DNA of 64,000 bases from Tetracentron sinense (taxonomy: Eukaryota; Streptophyta; Magnoliopsida; Trochodendrales; Trochodendraceae): positions 9,380,416 to 9,444,415 of the forward strand of contig CM026567.1 of NCBI GenBank assembly GCA_015143295.1. The letters are read 5' to 3'. Both the position numbers and the translations under genes were made by a program. The notes under the pieces were generated by a model. The model did not search any database, had not been told where the DNA came from, and worked only from the letters and a program-made list of their open reading frames with translations. Below are positions 35,234-48,198 of this stretch, piece after piece (within the stretch, counting starts at the first letter, position 1; every line of letters begins with the position of its first letter).

Positions 35234-35490
35234 GAGTCAGCCTATGGGTACTCCCAAATTGTAGAACCCCGAATCCTTGTCTCACTAAGTAGTGTGTGTG
35301 AATAGTGCTCAAGCATGGTTTTGTACACTAATGGGCCTTATGTTAATATACGTGTTTGGATTTATGGTGTGCATGTTCTAATAGGTCAATATATGATTAA
35401 GGATTGTGTTTAAAGCATAAAAGAGTATTAGAATTGGATTGGAGAAGATTCAAGTAATGGAAACAAGGTTTTACAACAAAACAGGGGATC

Positions 35491-35716
35491 ACCGATCGCT
35501 CGGTGATAACCACCGATCGACTGGTCATCTACCGATCGCTCGGTTATAACCTCCGATAGACCGGTCCACTACCGATCGATTGGTAGCTATCGACTAGTTA
35601 ACTTATTCGTATGGGGAAAAATTCCAGAGAGGGTGTTTTCAACCGATCGCTCGGTTGAAACCACTCATCGATCGGTAAGCCACCGATCGCTCTGTCTGTA
35701 CCACCGATCGATCGAT
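35491..35716. promoter_or_regulatory. Palindrome array, solo LTR at 35260
   Basis: About nine copies of ACCGATCGCTCGGT-type motifs in a 5-spacer-4 layout. The spacer carries CTATCGACTAG and GGGGAAAAATTCCAGAGAGG, the complement of the copia/Tekay spacer. Confidence 0.75.
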
Positions 35717-35770
35717 TATATGCAGATTTTCTTCATTAAGGGTGTTTAAGACTTTAGCCAGCACCCTTTG

Positions 35771-35780
35771 CCTATATAAG
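35771..35780 (+). promoter_or_regulatory. TATA box, solo LTR at 35260
   Basis: CCTATATAAG, 55 bp after the last palindrome. Confidence 0.65.
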
Positions 35781-36258
35781 GGCTGGGTTCGTGCAATAGG
35801 GTTTCAGAAACCCTTAGTGCACTGTTTTGAGAGATTTTGAGAGGGAGAAGAAGGAGAGGAGCTAGGTGGTTGCTCAAGCTTGAAGGAGAGATCAAGTTCT
35901 TCCTTCTTTTGGTGTTTCTCAACCAAGAACTCAAGGTTCTTGCTTGGTTAAGCTTTTGGAATCAAAGTCTTTGATTTCACCAAGGTAGATACACTCTACT
36001 ACCAATCTTGCAATACTACTAGTTACCTTGGATTGTTCTTCTTATTATCTACTATATATGTACCTTGATTTGTTATGTTGTGAAAGGTGGTTTTATACTT
36101 GGATGTAAGTTAACATTATGATGCACTCTAAGTGTTTGATTTAATGCCTCTAAGAGTTTTTGGTTGTCAAAATATGCTAATACTCTTGTATGCTCATATG
36201 CTCGCATGTCTTGCATGAATCGATGTTTTCCATGGATTTCTCAAGTTACAAAAAGGGG

Positions 36259-38292
36259 TGTAAACACCCCAATTTTGCACCCCCTAATCTCTTTGAACAC
36301 CTTTAAAAACTCTTTAAAAAATCCTCTTTTAAACCCCTTTTTCCGCGGGCTTCGTTTTCAAAAAATGCCCTTAGGTAGAAAATGACCAAAATGCCCCTAG
36401 GGTGAAAAATGACCAAAATACCCCTAAAAAAGTGATAAAAGGTTTTCATTTTGTCTAAAATGATTTTACAAATTTTTTGATGAATTTTGGCTATTTTTGG
36501 AATTAATTTGGGATTAAAACGGTAGAAAATGACCGAAATGCCACTGGAGTGTAAAATGACCAAAACGCCCCTGAAAGGTGGTCAAAAGTTATGATTTCAT
36601 CCGAAATAATTTTACAAAATTTTTGGTTCAATTTCGGCTATTTTCGGGCTCAAAATGGGCTTGAAACGACAAAAACAGTTTTTCAGCAAATAAGAGCATA
36701 AACCAAAAAAACCCAAAAAAATAGTTTTTTGAAGAGCCAAACAGGCCCTAAGGGGCAACCTCGCCCTTTCAAAAGGCGCGGAACCATGTGGGCCCCACTT
36801 GCACTACAAACTTTATTTTTTTATTATTTTATTTGTTCATAATAAAATATATTAAATCTCGTCTTCTAAAACAGCGCGGATTTAGTTTGATCCGCGTTAC
36901 TGCCCTACTGTTCATTTACTATTCATTAAAATATAATAAATCTCACCCTTTAAAACGGCACGGGCACTATTCCAAAACACTATAAATACCCCCCTCTCTT
37001 CCTTCATTAATCATCCATTCTACTTCCTCTCTTCTCTTTCCTCTTTCAAAAATCTGTTTTTAGCATTTGGCGATCCCGCGAATTTGATTTCAAAGAATCA
37101 TTCTCGGGAGCACTTATTTCAAAGACCCTTTTGGGTTTCCCGGAAGGTAAAATATCACCAAACTCTGACGTTTGCTTTGTCTTTTAGTAGTTTAATTAGC
37201 TTTTTAATTATTTTTTAAATTGCTTTAATTGCTTAGACTGCTTGCCCTGTCGAACCCCTGCCCGGTTTTACTTAAACCTAGTCTACCCTGTCGAATCTCT
37301 GTCCGAACCTCGGTTCAAACTTAGCCTACCCTGTCGAACCTCTGCCCGAACTTCGGTTCAAACTTAGCCTACCCTGTCGAACCTCTGCTCGAACTTCTGT
37401 TCAAACTTACCAAACCCTGTCGAACCTTTGCCCGAACTTTGGTTCAAACTTATCCTACCCTGTCGAACCTCTGCTCGAACTTCGGTTCAAACTTACCAAT
37501 CCCTGTTGAACCTTTGTCCGAACCTCGGTTCAAACCTTGGTTCAAACCTTACTTCCCTAGTCGAACCTCTGTCCGAACCTCGGTTCAAACCCTGGTTCAA
37601 ACCCTACTTGCCTTAGCCAAACTTCTGTCCGAACCTTGCTTCAAACCCTGGTTCAAATCCTATCAAACCCTTACTCAACCCAGTGCTCTTTGACATGAGC
37701 TAAAACTGTCAAAATGCTCCCCGGCAAGAGCATAAAAGACCCAAACGCTCCTGAATAGGAGCCCGAACCATTCAAAAACACCCTAACATCCAAAGACAAG
37801 TCTCAACCTATCAAACACCCACAATCCAAACAAAACAAATCAAACCATCAACTACCCATCTGGAACTACATGTGGCTTAATTCCACTAACAATGGATACG
37901 TAGGCAACCCTGATCGGGTTCAGCTCACCTAGGATAGATCTCCTATCCTGTCCCTACTTATTTCAGCATATACATTTCTGTTCATATAATACATATCAAA
38001 CATATAGATAAAATGAAAGCTTCTCTTATGGTTTCTCCTACTTTAATTCAGACTTAGAGAGTAACTAACCATCTCTAGATGGGAGTTTAAGAGTGCCTAA
38101 CACCTTCCCCTAACTCAAATGAATTCTTACCTTGAACTCTATTTCTAGACCAAAGCCTTATCCAACCTTTTAAGGGACCCTATTTTCCCAACAATTTAAA
38201 TAGGTGGCGACTCTCTCTTTTCAACATTTTTAGCACTATTTCTCATCGGGTTCAATCTTGATCGGGAGTTGGGTTAAAATCCCGGGTCTACA
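36259..38292 (+). mobile_element. Ogre-type solo LTR, 2.03 kb
   Basis: TGTAAACACCCC...GGGTCTACA with a perfect 5-bp TSD AGGGG (36254-36258 and 38293-38297). It is homologous to the Ogre LTR halves at 6507-7697 and 13418-14666 (same start, same GTGGCGACTCTC block near 38208). No internal region. It is nested inside the solo LTR 35260-39214. Confidence 0.93.
37225..37680. repeat. Tandem array of about 41-44 bp units in Ogre-type LTR
   Basis: Roughly ten units of the form CCCTGTCGAACCTCTGCCCG, then AACTTCGGTTCAAACTTAGC. This is the complement of the array at 13418-13680. Confidence 0.9.
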
Positions 38293-39397
38293 AGGGGTTT
38301 TCAATAAATGACTTATAAGGAATAATTCTAAGCAACTCCATGATTTGTCTAAGATCGGTTCACAAGCTCTAAGGATCATGATACACACTCACAAGAACTC
38401 CATGATATCTCTAAGATCGTCTCACAAGCTCTAAGGATCATAAACGAAATGCTCTAAGTTCTGTATGGTATTGGCTCCATGAATATGCTCTATGATATCT
38501 CTGTCTCTACGGATCATAAATGACTCCAAGAAACTCTTTGAACTCTAAGAACTCACAAGACTATGATTATCGCATGACTCACACGGTTATGGTTTTGGTT
38601 TCGGATTCGGATTTCATCACATATGCTATACATGGTTTCCCCGCTTTGATATGCTTTAAGGATTTCAGTCTCCACGATTCAAATGCTCTATGTTACTATT
38701 GCTTTATTGTTAGTAGCCTGTATACGCTGAGTATTCCATGCTCAGCCAATATTTGTTATCATCGGCAGGTGCTCGGGTCCCTTTTGATTTGTGTGGCACG
38801 GAACCGTGGGTAGAGGAGGAGTACTTCGACCCGGAGCCTTTCATAGATCACTACCAGGATGATGGTCCGTTAGATAGGTGTCGGGACTTCGACCTTTGTT
38901 GATCTATTTAGCATTGATGCTATGTTTTGTTAAGTGAGAGTGGGACTTGTCCACTCCACCATTTTGGATTCACATATAGTGTATTTTGTTGGTTCACACT
39001 TGGACCATGTATAGGAGTATTTGCTTTGCTTCTGCTATGTCTGTTATGTTTAGTATTTCTGGCTTCCACTATGCATTATAAACTGTTTTCCGCTGTGCAT
39101 ATCTGTATACTCTGACGGCTCTCCACGTGTGCCTTATGTATCATATGGATGTATGATACGGCGGTCACGAGTCCAAGTATCCCTAACTCCTAGGGAGTAT
39201 TTTGGGTCGCGACACAAATATACTCCCAAATCTACTCCCTAATCCTAACCGTTTAAAACCACTACTAAAGGCTAGGATTTTAGCTGGCTTATTTTGTCTT
39301 TTCTAATGCCACATCAGCTCTAATCCTAACCATTTAATAACTGAGATAAACAGTTAGGATTTGGGAGTACACCTTGGGAGTATCCCTAGACTAATTC

Positions 39398-40316
39398 ATT
39401 ATAATATTACTTCAGTATCAAATTCCTTGAGGGATGGGATTAATACATATTTATAAATTATGCCCTTTCCTTGAGGGATGAGATTACTACACTTGACAGT
39501 TGGTCGTTCTTCACTCTGTGATAGAATTATTTGTTAGTTGTGTATGCCCTCGAAACCCATATCGCATTAGCTTAATCAAGATTAATGCATTTTGCTTTTG
39601 TTCCTTGTCTCTCTATCATGCATAATAATTGTGTATAATGTAATCATATCTCACTTGCTGAGATAGCTGTTGTTCCTTAGGCAACATTGTAAAAATATGT
39701 CATTGTGGTTAGGGAACCATGAACATGAGGATCTTCATTGACCTTGTAAACCTAAAACATCTTTGGACTTAAAGTGATGACTTGACATCTCACTCTCATA
39801 AGTTCATACATGTGGTACTATCATATAGACGACATAATGAGTCTCAATCATGAAGCGTATAGACTCTTAGGCACACATGTAGGTGCATGTAACTTGTACA
39901 TGGCACTAAGGGACCTAATGAGAATACTTAATTACAGTCATAATTAAAATAACTAAGGAAGTAGGATGATGCTCAACAAGGAATCCACTACTCTTATTCA
40001 GAGTTATGATATTCCATAGACATGGTCACAAAGTTGAACCAATAAGTCTGAGCTCAGCATTTGATAAAATTATTTTATCATATTTTTTATAATATTATTA
40101 TAAAAAATAATATCTATTTTCTAAAGGTTTTAGAAATCTGTTTTGGGGTTTAATATAGTGATGGTTATACTAACATAAGTCAGGAATATGACTGTAATAA
40201 CTAAACCTATCCCTAGTAGATTATGTGGGATATAGTGCAAGTGGAATGACTATACTATATAGGAAGTTGTAGGAAAGGGTTACTTCATAATTTCTATAAG
40301 GGTTGGGCGACTTCAT
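39398..40316. other. Intergenic, no gene seen
   Basis: AT-rich. A phrase near 39465-39485 (CCTTGAGGGATG) repeats one near 39427. The stretch around 39540-40250 is reminiscent of a decayed copia LTR (TGTGGGATATAGTGCAAGTGG near 40226), but no boundaries could be set. It ends in the TSD TTCAT (40312-40316). Confidence 0.45.
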
Positions 40317-40784
40317 TGTAGAGCCCCGGAATTCGAATCCATCATGTTGTGAATAGTGCCTTTCAAGGCTAAAACTAGCCTTGATGTGATTGTGGTTTCA
40401 TGTTTTAAAATGAAATGAGGTATTTTGAATGAATTAAAGTAAGTATGGAAATTTTTTATGGGTGTATGGGATGAAGGAACAAGAGTATGAAATACTTTTA
40501 AAGTGTAAAAAAGGGGAATGTATTAACATAGCCTCAACTTTAGGGAACTCTAGTTTTATCACCATCGATTGGAATCGAATAAATATTCTTGAGCCATTAG
40601 AAAGATATCGAAACCCTCTTCGATGTTCATTTTTAACACATTTCCAGATTGTGAGTCGATGTTAGGTCAAATGTTGGTTTTCCAAAGAGTACTGGTCTGC
40701 TGTAATTCTGCTCTGCTATAATTCATCCCAAGACCAGTTAGATTTAGGGCCAATTTAGATTATGAATAAATCAGAATTAGGATT

Positions 40785-43129
40785 TTTCGCGCCCCAAAAT
40801 ACCCCCTAGGAGTTAAGGGATACTTTAGGTGTGACTACACGTACCTGCCAAACCATCCTGTAATGAATAAGGTGAATATAATACTAACACAATGACAATC
40901 AGAGCGCGGAAGCTAAACATAGGTTGCGGAAGCGTAAACAATTTTTTTTCTTTTCTTCTAAAGTTCCAAAATAGTATTCCAAGTGAACACAAGTATATAC
41001 AAAACACGTCTAAGTCTAAGGTGGACAGGCCCACCTATCAAAATGTCACAATACACAAAAGAAATCCCCTCGCAGTCTCCCCTCAAAGGTAGTCGAGATA
41101 CAGCCACACGTCGAGGTCTCGGTCCACCTGAGACTGTAGTGGAATAGTCGGCTCTCTCTCCTCTATGTACTCTTCCTTGACCTAAGGCTCCGGGTCGAGG
41201 GCTCCCTCTGTACCTACCAACATGAAAGTACGGTTGAGCATGGAATACTCAACGAGTACAAGCTACTAGCTGACCATAACAATTAATAAAACATAACAAC
41301 AGTAATACAATACATAGCAGTAATAGGAACATCACAAAAGAAACAATATTAAACATGATACAATATAATCATCTCGACGTGTGTGCATGAATGCGAAAAC
41401 TCTAATAAAACTCATGTTTAGAAATCCATTTCATGTCTCGGTATGGCTTGAGAAAATTCATGTATGCGTGCATGCATGAATGCCTTGTCATCATCTTGTA
41501 AACTTTCATCTTGTAACTTGTGAGCCAAAGGCTAGCACCCGAATCTCCCTGGGCTGCCAACCTCCTTGATATATGGTTTTCTTGTGAGCCAGAGGCTAGT
41601 ACCCGAATGTCCCTGGGCTACCAACCTCCTTGACATGTAGTGTTTTGGGTTTTCTTGTGAGCCAGAGGCTAGTACCCGAATGTCCCTGGGCTACCAACCT
41701 CCTTGACATGCAATGTTTTCTTGTTGATTATTATATGCATATGCTCTTGAAATCTTGGTTCATGCATACATGCGTGCTCGTGTTCATGGCAATTGTGACA
41801 ATCATGGGAAAGCGGATAACAAGAGAGATATGACATCACAATTCAATTCATAGTATAAGCATAGGTAACTTGAGTAATCTACATGACATTTGATCAATTC
41901 ATCATTCATAAGAACACATGCCTAAGACCTACTTCCATTTTCTTCATTTAAGGCTCTTACTCATACTTTAGGCATTTTGTCAAACACATAACATGCAACT
42001 TTCCTTAGTAGTTCATCTTATTCTTTTTAGTGCATGTTTTCCATTCAATCATAAAGGAAAGTTTGTTATTTATGAAATGCCCATCCTCCATTTTCCTTTT
42101 CACACACCACACACATCCATACATTTCGGCATCCAATCGCCTCAATCCACCCCATACACCTCCATACCCTTTTCTTATCTTGTTTAGATTTATTGGAGAT
42201 GCCCCAGTGTACAAGGAAGAAGAAAACATACCCACAAGAATCACATTTCACAATAGAAAACCTAGATTATTACTAGGGAAAGTTAGTAGGGTATACTAAC
42301 CTTGAATCACGGCTTGATCTTGGTGGTAAACCTTGATTGGAGCTCCAACTTGAAAGAAGAGAACCCTTGCTTGGACTATGCTTGATTGGGGATGAAACCC
42401 CCTTGAGGACCACCTTGTAGAACGTTGCCCTAGCTTGTGAGAGACTCCACCACGAGCTTAAACCTTGGCTTTGAGGGATCCAAGCAAAATGAATGATTTT
42501 GGGTCTTGAAACCCTTGATCGTACTCTCAAATTGAAAGGCGTCTTTAGAACCCTAGTTTCTTCTCCCTCTCTCTCAAATATCCCTAAGTGTAGTGAATGA
42601 GCACCCAAATGGTTGAGCAAGCCCTTATGGGTAAGGGTTTAACGCCCGAAAGATGAAGAAGCCCTTCCTGAAATTTCTGCAAAAACACGAAGACCGAGTA
42701 ATCGGTGGTTATGACCGATCGATCGGTTGCCTACCGAGCGATTGGTGTTTTGACTGAGTGACCGGTCAAAAACATGCTCTCTGAAAAATTTTCTCATACA
42801 AAAAAGTTGACTAGTCGATTGCCTCCAATCGATCGGTTTTGGACCGATCGATCGCTACGATGATCGAGCGATCGGTTCTCTGCAGGTTTTAACACTAAGT
42901 TCAATTTTTCGCTCTTTCTACTACTTAGACTTGTCCTACTTCACTTTTGACCTTTCCTAAACATGACTAGGGTCTCTTTAAAGCTTATAGGCTTTATTAA
43001 ATAATTTATTAAATTAATTACGGAAAAATTCTCAAAGGTTTCAAATTCTCATTGCATGAATTTGGGATTACAAGGTATCATGCCTTAACACACGTCCCAA
43101 GGCATATACAAAAGTTCCGGGGTTCTACA
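40785..43129 (-). repeat. 3' LTR of element 2
   Basis: 2345 bp. Holds a tandem block of about 72-bp units (TTGTGAGCCAGAGGCTAGTA...) at 41519-41710 in three copies, and a palindrome array at 42693-42876. No clear TATA box. Confidence 0.9.
42693..42876. promoter_or_regulatory. Palindrome array, 3' LTR of element 2
   Basis: Four motifs, a spacer (CTCTCTGAAAAATTTTCTC, then CTAGTCGATTG), and three motifs, including ACCGATCGATCGGT at 42714. The same layout as the other arrays, but with more decayed copies. Confidence 0.7.
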
Positions 43130-43147
43130 TCCTCCCCCCCTTATAAG
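43130..43147 (-). other. Polypurine tract of element 2
   Basis: Plus strand TCCTCCCCCCCTTATAAG next to the 3' LTR; purine-rich on the minus strand. Confidence 0.8.
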
Positions 43148-43339
43148 AAATTTCATCCTCGAAATTTGGACGATGCGCGCATTGGATTTCGAAACAAGAT
43201 TATAGATCATATATAAAACTCATCCAAACAACTCGTGGTACTTCGCTTTGACTTCGGCCTCACGTTCCCATGTAGCCTCTTCTCGAGCGTGATGTTGCAA
43301 TTGCACGAGAACTAGCGGTATAGTCTTGTTGCGAAGCAC

Positions 43340-46300
43340 TTAATCTCTTCGATCGAATACATGAACCGGCTTCTCAACTAAAGTGAGATCCTCTTGAATC
43401 TCAACTAGATCAAGTTCAATGACATAAGAGGGGTCCGGAATGTACTTCCGAAGCATGGAGACGTGAAACACATTATGGACCGCTACTATATGAGCGGGCA
43501 AAGCAACACGGTAAACCACCTCACCGACTCTAGTAATGATCTCGAACGGACCCACATATCTCGGGCTAAGCTTGCCTCTCCTTCCGAATCTCATAACACC
43601 CTTGGTTGGTGAAACCCGAAAAAAAACAAAATGACCAACTTGAAACTCAAGGTCTCTCCTACGGGTGTTGGCATAGCTTTTTTGTCGATCTTGTGCGGTC
43701 TTCAACCTCTCCCGGATAAGCTTTACCCTATCTGCGGTTTGTTCAATTAAATCGAGGCCCAACACCTTCCTTTCTCCAACTTCATCCCAATACAACAAGG
43801 ATCTACAACTCCTCCCATACAAAGCCTCAAAAGGCGCCATCTGTATGCTTGCCTGATAACTGTTATTGTAGGCGAATTCCACCAAAGTGATCTTCCCAAC
43901 TTTCTCTAAAATCTAGCATACAAGCTTGGAACATGTCTTCTATCACCTGATTCACCATCTCGGTTTGCCCATCCGTCTATGGATGGAAAGCCGTACTGAA
44001 GTCTAACCGGGAACCCATTGCCCCTTGAAAACTTTTCCAAAACCTGGACGTGAATCTTGGGTCCCAATCCGACACAATGCTCACTGGCACCCCGTGCAAC
44101 CGAATTATTTCTTTGATATACAATGCAGCCAACTGATTTGAATTGAAAGTAGTCCGATACAGTAAGAAATGGGCGGACTTTGTCAAACGGTCCACCACAA
44201 CCCATATAGCCTCGGTCTTTCTAACCGTCTTGGCAACCCCATAATGAAGTCCATAGAGATATGTTTCCATTTCCACTAGGGAGTAGGGAGAGACTGCAAA
44301 AGTCCAACCGGTCTCAAGTGTTCTGCTTTCACCTGTTGGCACACCAAACATCGTGCCACGTACTCCGCAACCTCCCTCTTCATGTTTCGCCACCAAAAGT
44401 GACTCTTGAGGTTCCGATACATCATTGTACCCCCAGGGTGCACTGTATACTTGGACCGGTGAGCTTCATCCATAATCTCTCTCCGAAGGTCTGCATTGGC
44501 TGGGATACAAAGTCTTCCCTTGAATGTAATAGCGCCCCGACTAGTGAGGGAGAAGTCCTTACTACCCTTGGCAACTTCCTTATCCCAAAAAGCTAACAAG
44601 TCAGCATCTGTGGCTTGATACACTTGGATCAAATCTATGATGTACGGCCGAACCATGACATTTGCTAAAACAGGGCTATGGACGGAATCATTCACACTGA
44701 TGTCTAGATTAGCCAAATCTTCCAATAATCTCCATTCTCGCACTAACATGTGAGCCAACAAACCCGGTGGTTTCCTACTCAAGGCGTCAGCCACTACGTT
44801 CGCTTTTCCTGGGTGATATTGGATGGTGCACTCGTAGTCCTTTAAAAATTCCATCCAATGCCGTTGCCTTAGATTTAGCTCCTTTTTGGAAAAGAGGTAC
44901 TTAAGGCTCTTGTGATCTGTGAACACATAGAATTCTATCCCGTATAGGTAATGGCGCCAAATCTTGAGTGCAAACACGACCGCAACAAGCTTCGAGTCGT
45001 GAGTGGGGTAATTCTTTTCATGCTCCTTCAATTGCCTTGATGCGTAGGCAATGACTTTCTTGAGCTGCATGAGGACATACCCAAGTCCGATGTGCAAAGC
45101 ATCGCTATACACCTCATAACCACCATGTTCGGATGGTATAGTAAGGATAGGGGTCATGGTGAGGCGTTTCTTCAACTCTTGGAAACTCACTTCACATCGG
45201 TCACTCCAACTGAACTTTGCATTCTTCCTTGTCAAGTAAGTGAGAGGTGCAGCCAAACTGGAGAATCCCTCCACAAATCTCCGGTAGTAGCCCGCTAATC
45301 CAATGAAACTCCGTATCTCAGTGACGCTCTTGGGCCTCTCCCAACTCATAACTGCCTCTATCTTTGCCGGGTCAACAGAAATGCCCTCAGCAGACACCAC
45401 GTGGCCTAGAAATGTCACCTTCTCTAATCAGAATTCACACTTGCACAATTTGGCATATAACCCATGCTCTCTCAACATCTCCAGAGCAAGGAGGAGGTCT
45501 CGTGTGTGATCTTCCCGTTTCTGGGAATACACTAAAATGTCATCGATGAATACAATCACACATCGACCCAAGTATGATCGGAACACCCGGTTCATCAGAT
45601 CCATGAATGCCGCTGGTGCATTCGTCAACCCAAAAGGCATGACAAGGAACTCATAGTGCCCATACCGAGTCCTGAAAGCTGTCTTGGGAACATCTGCCAC
45701 CTTAATCTTTAGCTGATGATACCTCGACCTAAGATCAATTTTGGAGAAAAATTTTGCTCCCTTCAGTTGGTCAAATAAGTCATCTATCCGAGGCAAGGGA
45801 TAACGATTCTTGATAGTTACCTTGTTCAACTGATGGTAGTCTATACACATTCTCATCAACCCGTCTTTCTTCTTCACAAAGAGGACCGGAGCTCCCCACG
45901 GTGACACACTTGGTTTGATGAAACCAAGTTGTTGTAATTCCTCAATCTGTTTCTTCGATTCTTCAAGCACTATTAGGGCTATTCTATACAGTGCCCTTGA
46001 AATCAGAGCGGTGTCCGGAGCAAGCTCTATAGCGAACTCGACCTCTCGGTCAGGAGGCAATCCTGGAAGTTCTTCCGGAAACACATCCAAGAACTCACTC
46101 ACGACCGGAATAGCCGAGGAGTTTTGTGCTTCTGGGTTCGCTAAGCTCAAAGCTACCAAGCGAGTAATATCCCTTTCTCTCAATCCTTGGAAATGAAAAG
46201 GCTTAACCCCTTCCAGCTTGAACTTCACCATCTTTTCAAAACACGCAACATGACCATGGTGGTTTGCCAACCAATCCATCCTTAGGATGACATCAAAATC

Positions 46301-46534
46301 CAAGTCTTGGAAATCCAGGATGATAAGATCGGCTAACAGTTCATTCTCCCCCACTTGCACCACACAATCTCTAAATATTTTATCGGTATCAACTGACTTG
46401 CCGAGTGGAGCTGCAATGGTCAACTTCTGCTCTAATGGAGTAGCCTCAGTCAAAAAGCCCTTTGCAAAACTTGGTGAGACAAAAGAGTGAGTGGATCCTG
46501 TGTCTATCAACACTCGAGCGAGACACTCGTTCAC
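43340..46534 (-). pseudogene. Tekay-like pol of element 2
   Basis: Minus-strand order: protease [16 protein letters not shown] (about 46.5 kb), reverse transcriptase with [20 protein letters not shown] and FIDDILVYS (about 45.5-45.9 kb), RNase H with [16 protein letters not shown] (about 45.1 kb), integrase with [15 protein letters not shown] and [12 protein letters not shown] (about 44.0-44.5 kb), and the end with VHNVFHVSMLRKYIPDPS (about 43.4 kb). It is colinear with the pol of element 1. Broken many times. Confidence 0.9.
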
Positions 46535-46729
46535 TGATAAAGCGCCTATGCGATTAAGTAACTAATATCAGTAGATTTCAAATAGTAACTAGCATCATAC
46601 ATAGGTAACCCCTAGTAATAGTCACATAACTAACCATAGAAATCTTACACAACTTAAATTCTAGGATTCTTGCGTACCTTGCACGACATTGTCGGATGCA
46701 CGTGCGTCTCTCTCTGATAGGACGAAGAC

Positions 46730-47931
46730 TCAGCCCTGTGTGGTTGGACGAGGGAGCCGTGTAGACGGTGAGGCCCTCAAAGCCTGAGAAGAGCTAGGCT
46801 GAGATGTCTGCCTAATCAGGGGCTTGCTCCCTGAAGATTGAGCTGGCAAATGACATCGGGGACAATCTCTAACCATGTGGCCATGGTCACCACAATGGAA
46901 GCAACTTCCTGTAACCCTCCGACATTCTTCCACGGGATACCTCCTTCCACAAAGGGTGCATATATCGTGCAAATAGGTGGGAGGAGCATATCCCGTAGCC
47001 TGAGTCACTGCGGGGCGAGATGTCTGAGCAAAAGTCGGGCGAAAAGCCGGTGGAGCAAAAGGGCGAGGAGCCTGTGGTGCAGAGTACATCCTCTGTGACT
47101 TTGCCAGCCCTACGGATTGGTACGACATGGTTCTAGCTTTTTTTTCTGCTGAGCCACTAGACTGGCCCTTCTTCATTCCTCTTCATTTGAAAAATTCCTC
47201 AGATTTTGACTCGGCCAAAAGTGCCTTGTCCACAACTTCTGAATATGTCTCATGTCTAAACATTGAGACTCAGTCCTTGAGGTAAGCCTTCAACCCCCTC
47301 TCAAATTTCCAGGCCTTCATAGCCTCAGTAGCTATCATATGTGGAGCAAACCGAGATAACTCTGAGAACTTGGCTTCGTAAGCCGCTACCGACATATGAC
47401 CTTGCTCCAAGGTAATAAACTCAACTTCCATCTTCTCTTTCATCCCGACCGGGAAGTACTTCTTCTGGAAAACGTCCAAGAATTCCTCCTAAGTCCAGTC
47501 TTGACCTTATCGGGTCAACTTTCGGGTCTGAAGTGCGGACTTGCTCCAATGATCGACCTCACCTTCAAGCATGAAGGCGGCCCAAGTAACCCTTTCCACC
47601 TCCGTAGGTGCCAATACAGAGAATATCTTTTCTAATTGCCGAATCCAACCTTCGGCAACAAGTGGATCAATGCTCCCACAAAAAGTTGGAGGCCTCATCC
47701 TCTGAAAAGCCTCTATCCGGCTTGTGCTGTATTAGGAGCTGGTATAAGCACGGCATTAGGCGGAGTGGCCAGTTGCCTTACCGCTAGCATAGCCAAGGTC
47801 TCGGCTATTGAAGTAAAAGCTTGGGCAAAGTCGGGTTGATCATCACCCGATGGAGCATCATTTCCGTTGCCCCGTGTGTTGTATCCGCGACCCCGGGTAT
47901 TGCGTCTCATGATTTCTCCTGAGAATGACAA
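46730..47931 (-). pseudogene. Tekay-like gag of element 2
   Basis: The minus strand encodes MRRNTRGRGYNTRGNGNDAP at the start, then the gag core MRPPTFCGSIDPLVAEGWI, KKYFPVGMKEKMEVEFITLE and QGHMSVAAYEAKFSELSRFA. A zinc-knuckle region follows with CTLCGRRYPVEEC and CFHCGDHGHMVRDC (about 46.85-46.95 kb). Degraded in several places. Confidence 0.88.
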
Positions 47932-48182
47932 TACAACATGAGTCTAACTTGGATACACATTTAGTAACAATTTCACCATTCATTCAAAGCATATTTTACC
48001 AAGCACATAATAATACACACATGGTACACAACACAACATCACATCATACGATCTGTGTCCCTAGCGTAGGACTCTAAGTTGGGTTGAAGTTCAACCTATT
48101 TTGACTAAGACTAACTTGTCAGTCTATACTTGGAATACAACTCTTTTATAACACATAATGCCTTGTTCACGTATGGTATCGG

Positions 48183-48194
48183 GCTCTGATACCA
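48183..48194 (-). other. Primer-binding site of element 2 (tRNA-iMet type)
   Basis: TGGTATCAGAGC on the minus strand, four bases inside the 5' LTR. Confidence 0.9.
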
Positions 48195-48198
48195 CCTC

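Larger units (their letters stand above)
35260..39214 (+). mobile_element. Solo LTR, Tekay-like, interrupted by an Ogre-type solo LTR
   Basis: TGTAGAACCCCG...GGGTCGCGACA with a perfect 5-bp TSD CAAAT (35255-35259 and 39215-39219). There are no internal genes, so it is a solo LTR left by LTR-LTR recombination. Without the nested insert it is about 1.92 kb. The palindrome array is at 35491-35716 and the TATA box at 35771. Confidence 0.92.
35234..39397. mobile_element. MITE split by a nested LTR insertion
   Basis: The left arm (35234-35259, ending GGGTACTCCCAAAT) and right arm (39215-39397, ending TTGGGAGTATCCCTAGACT) together make a MITE of about 205 bp. Its ends are imperfect inverted repeats and it is homologous to 18070-18275. 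The LTR 35260-39214 lies inside it. Confidence 0.7.

Noticed and set aside
37428-37693. Repetitive 60-84 residue frames
   Set aside because: Translations of the tandem array in the Ogre-type LTR.
42005-42299. Overlapping 60-90 residue frames, also near 49493-49799
   Set aside because: LTR sequence of element 2 on both strands, with no domain.
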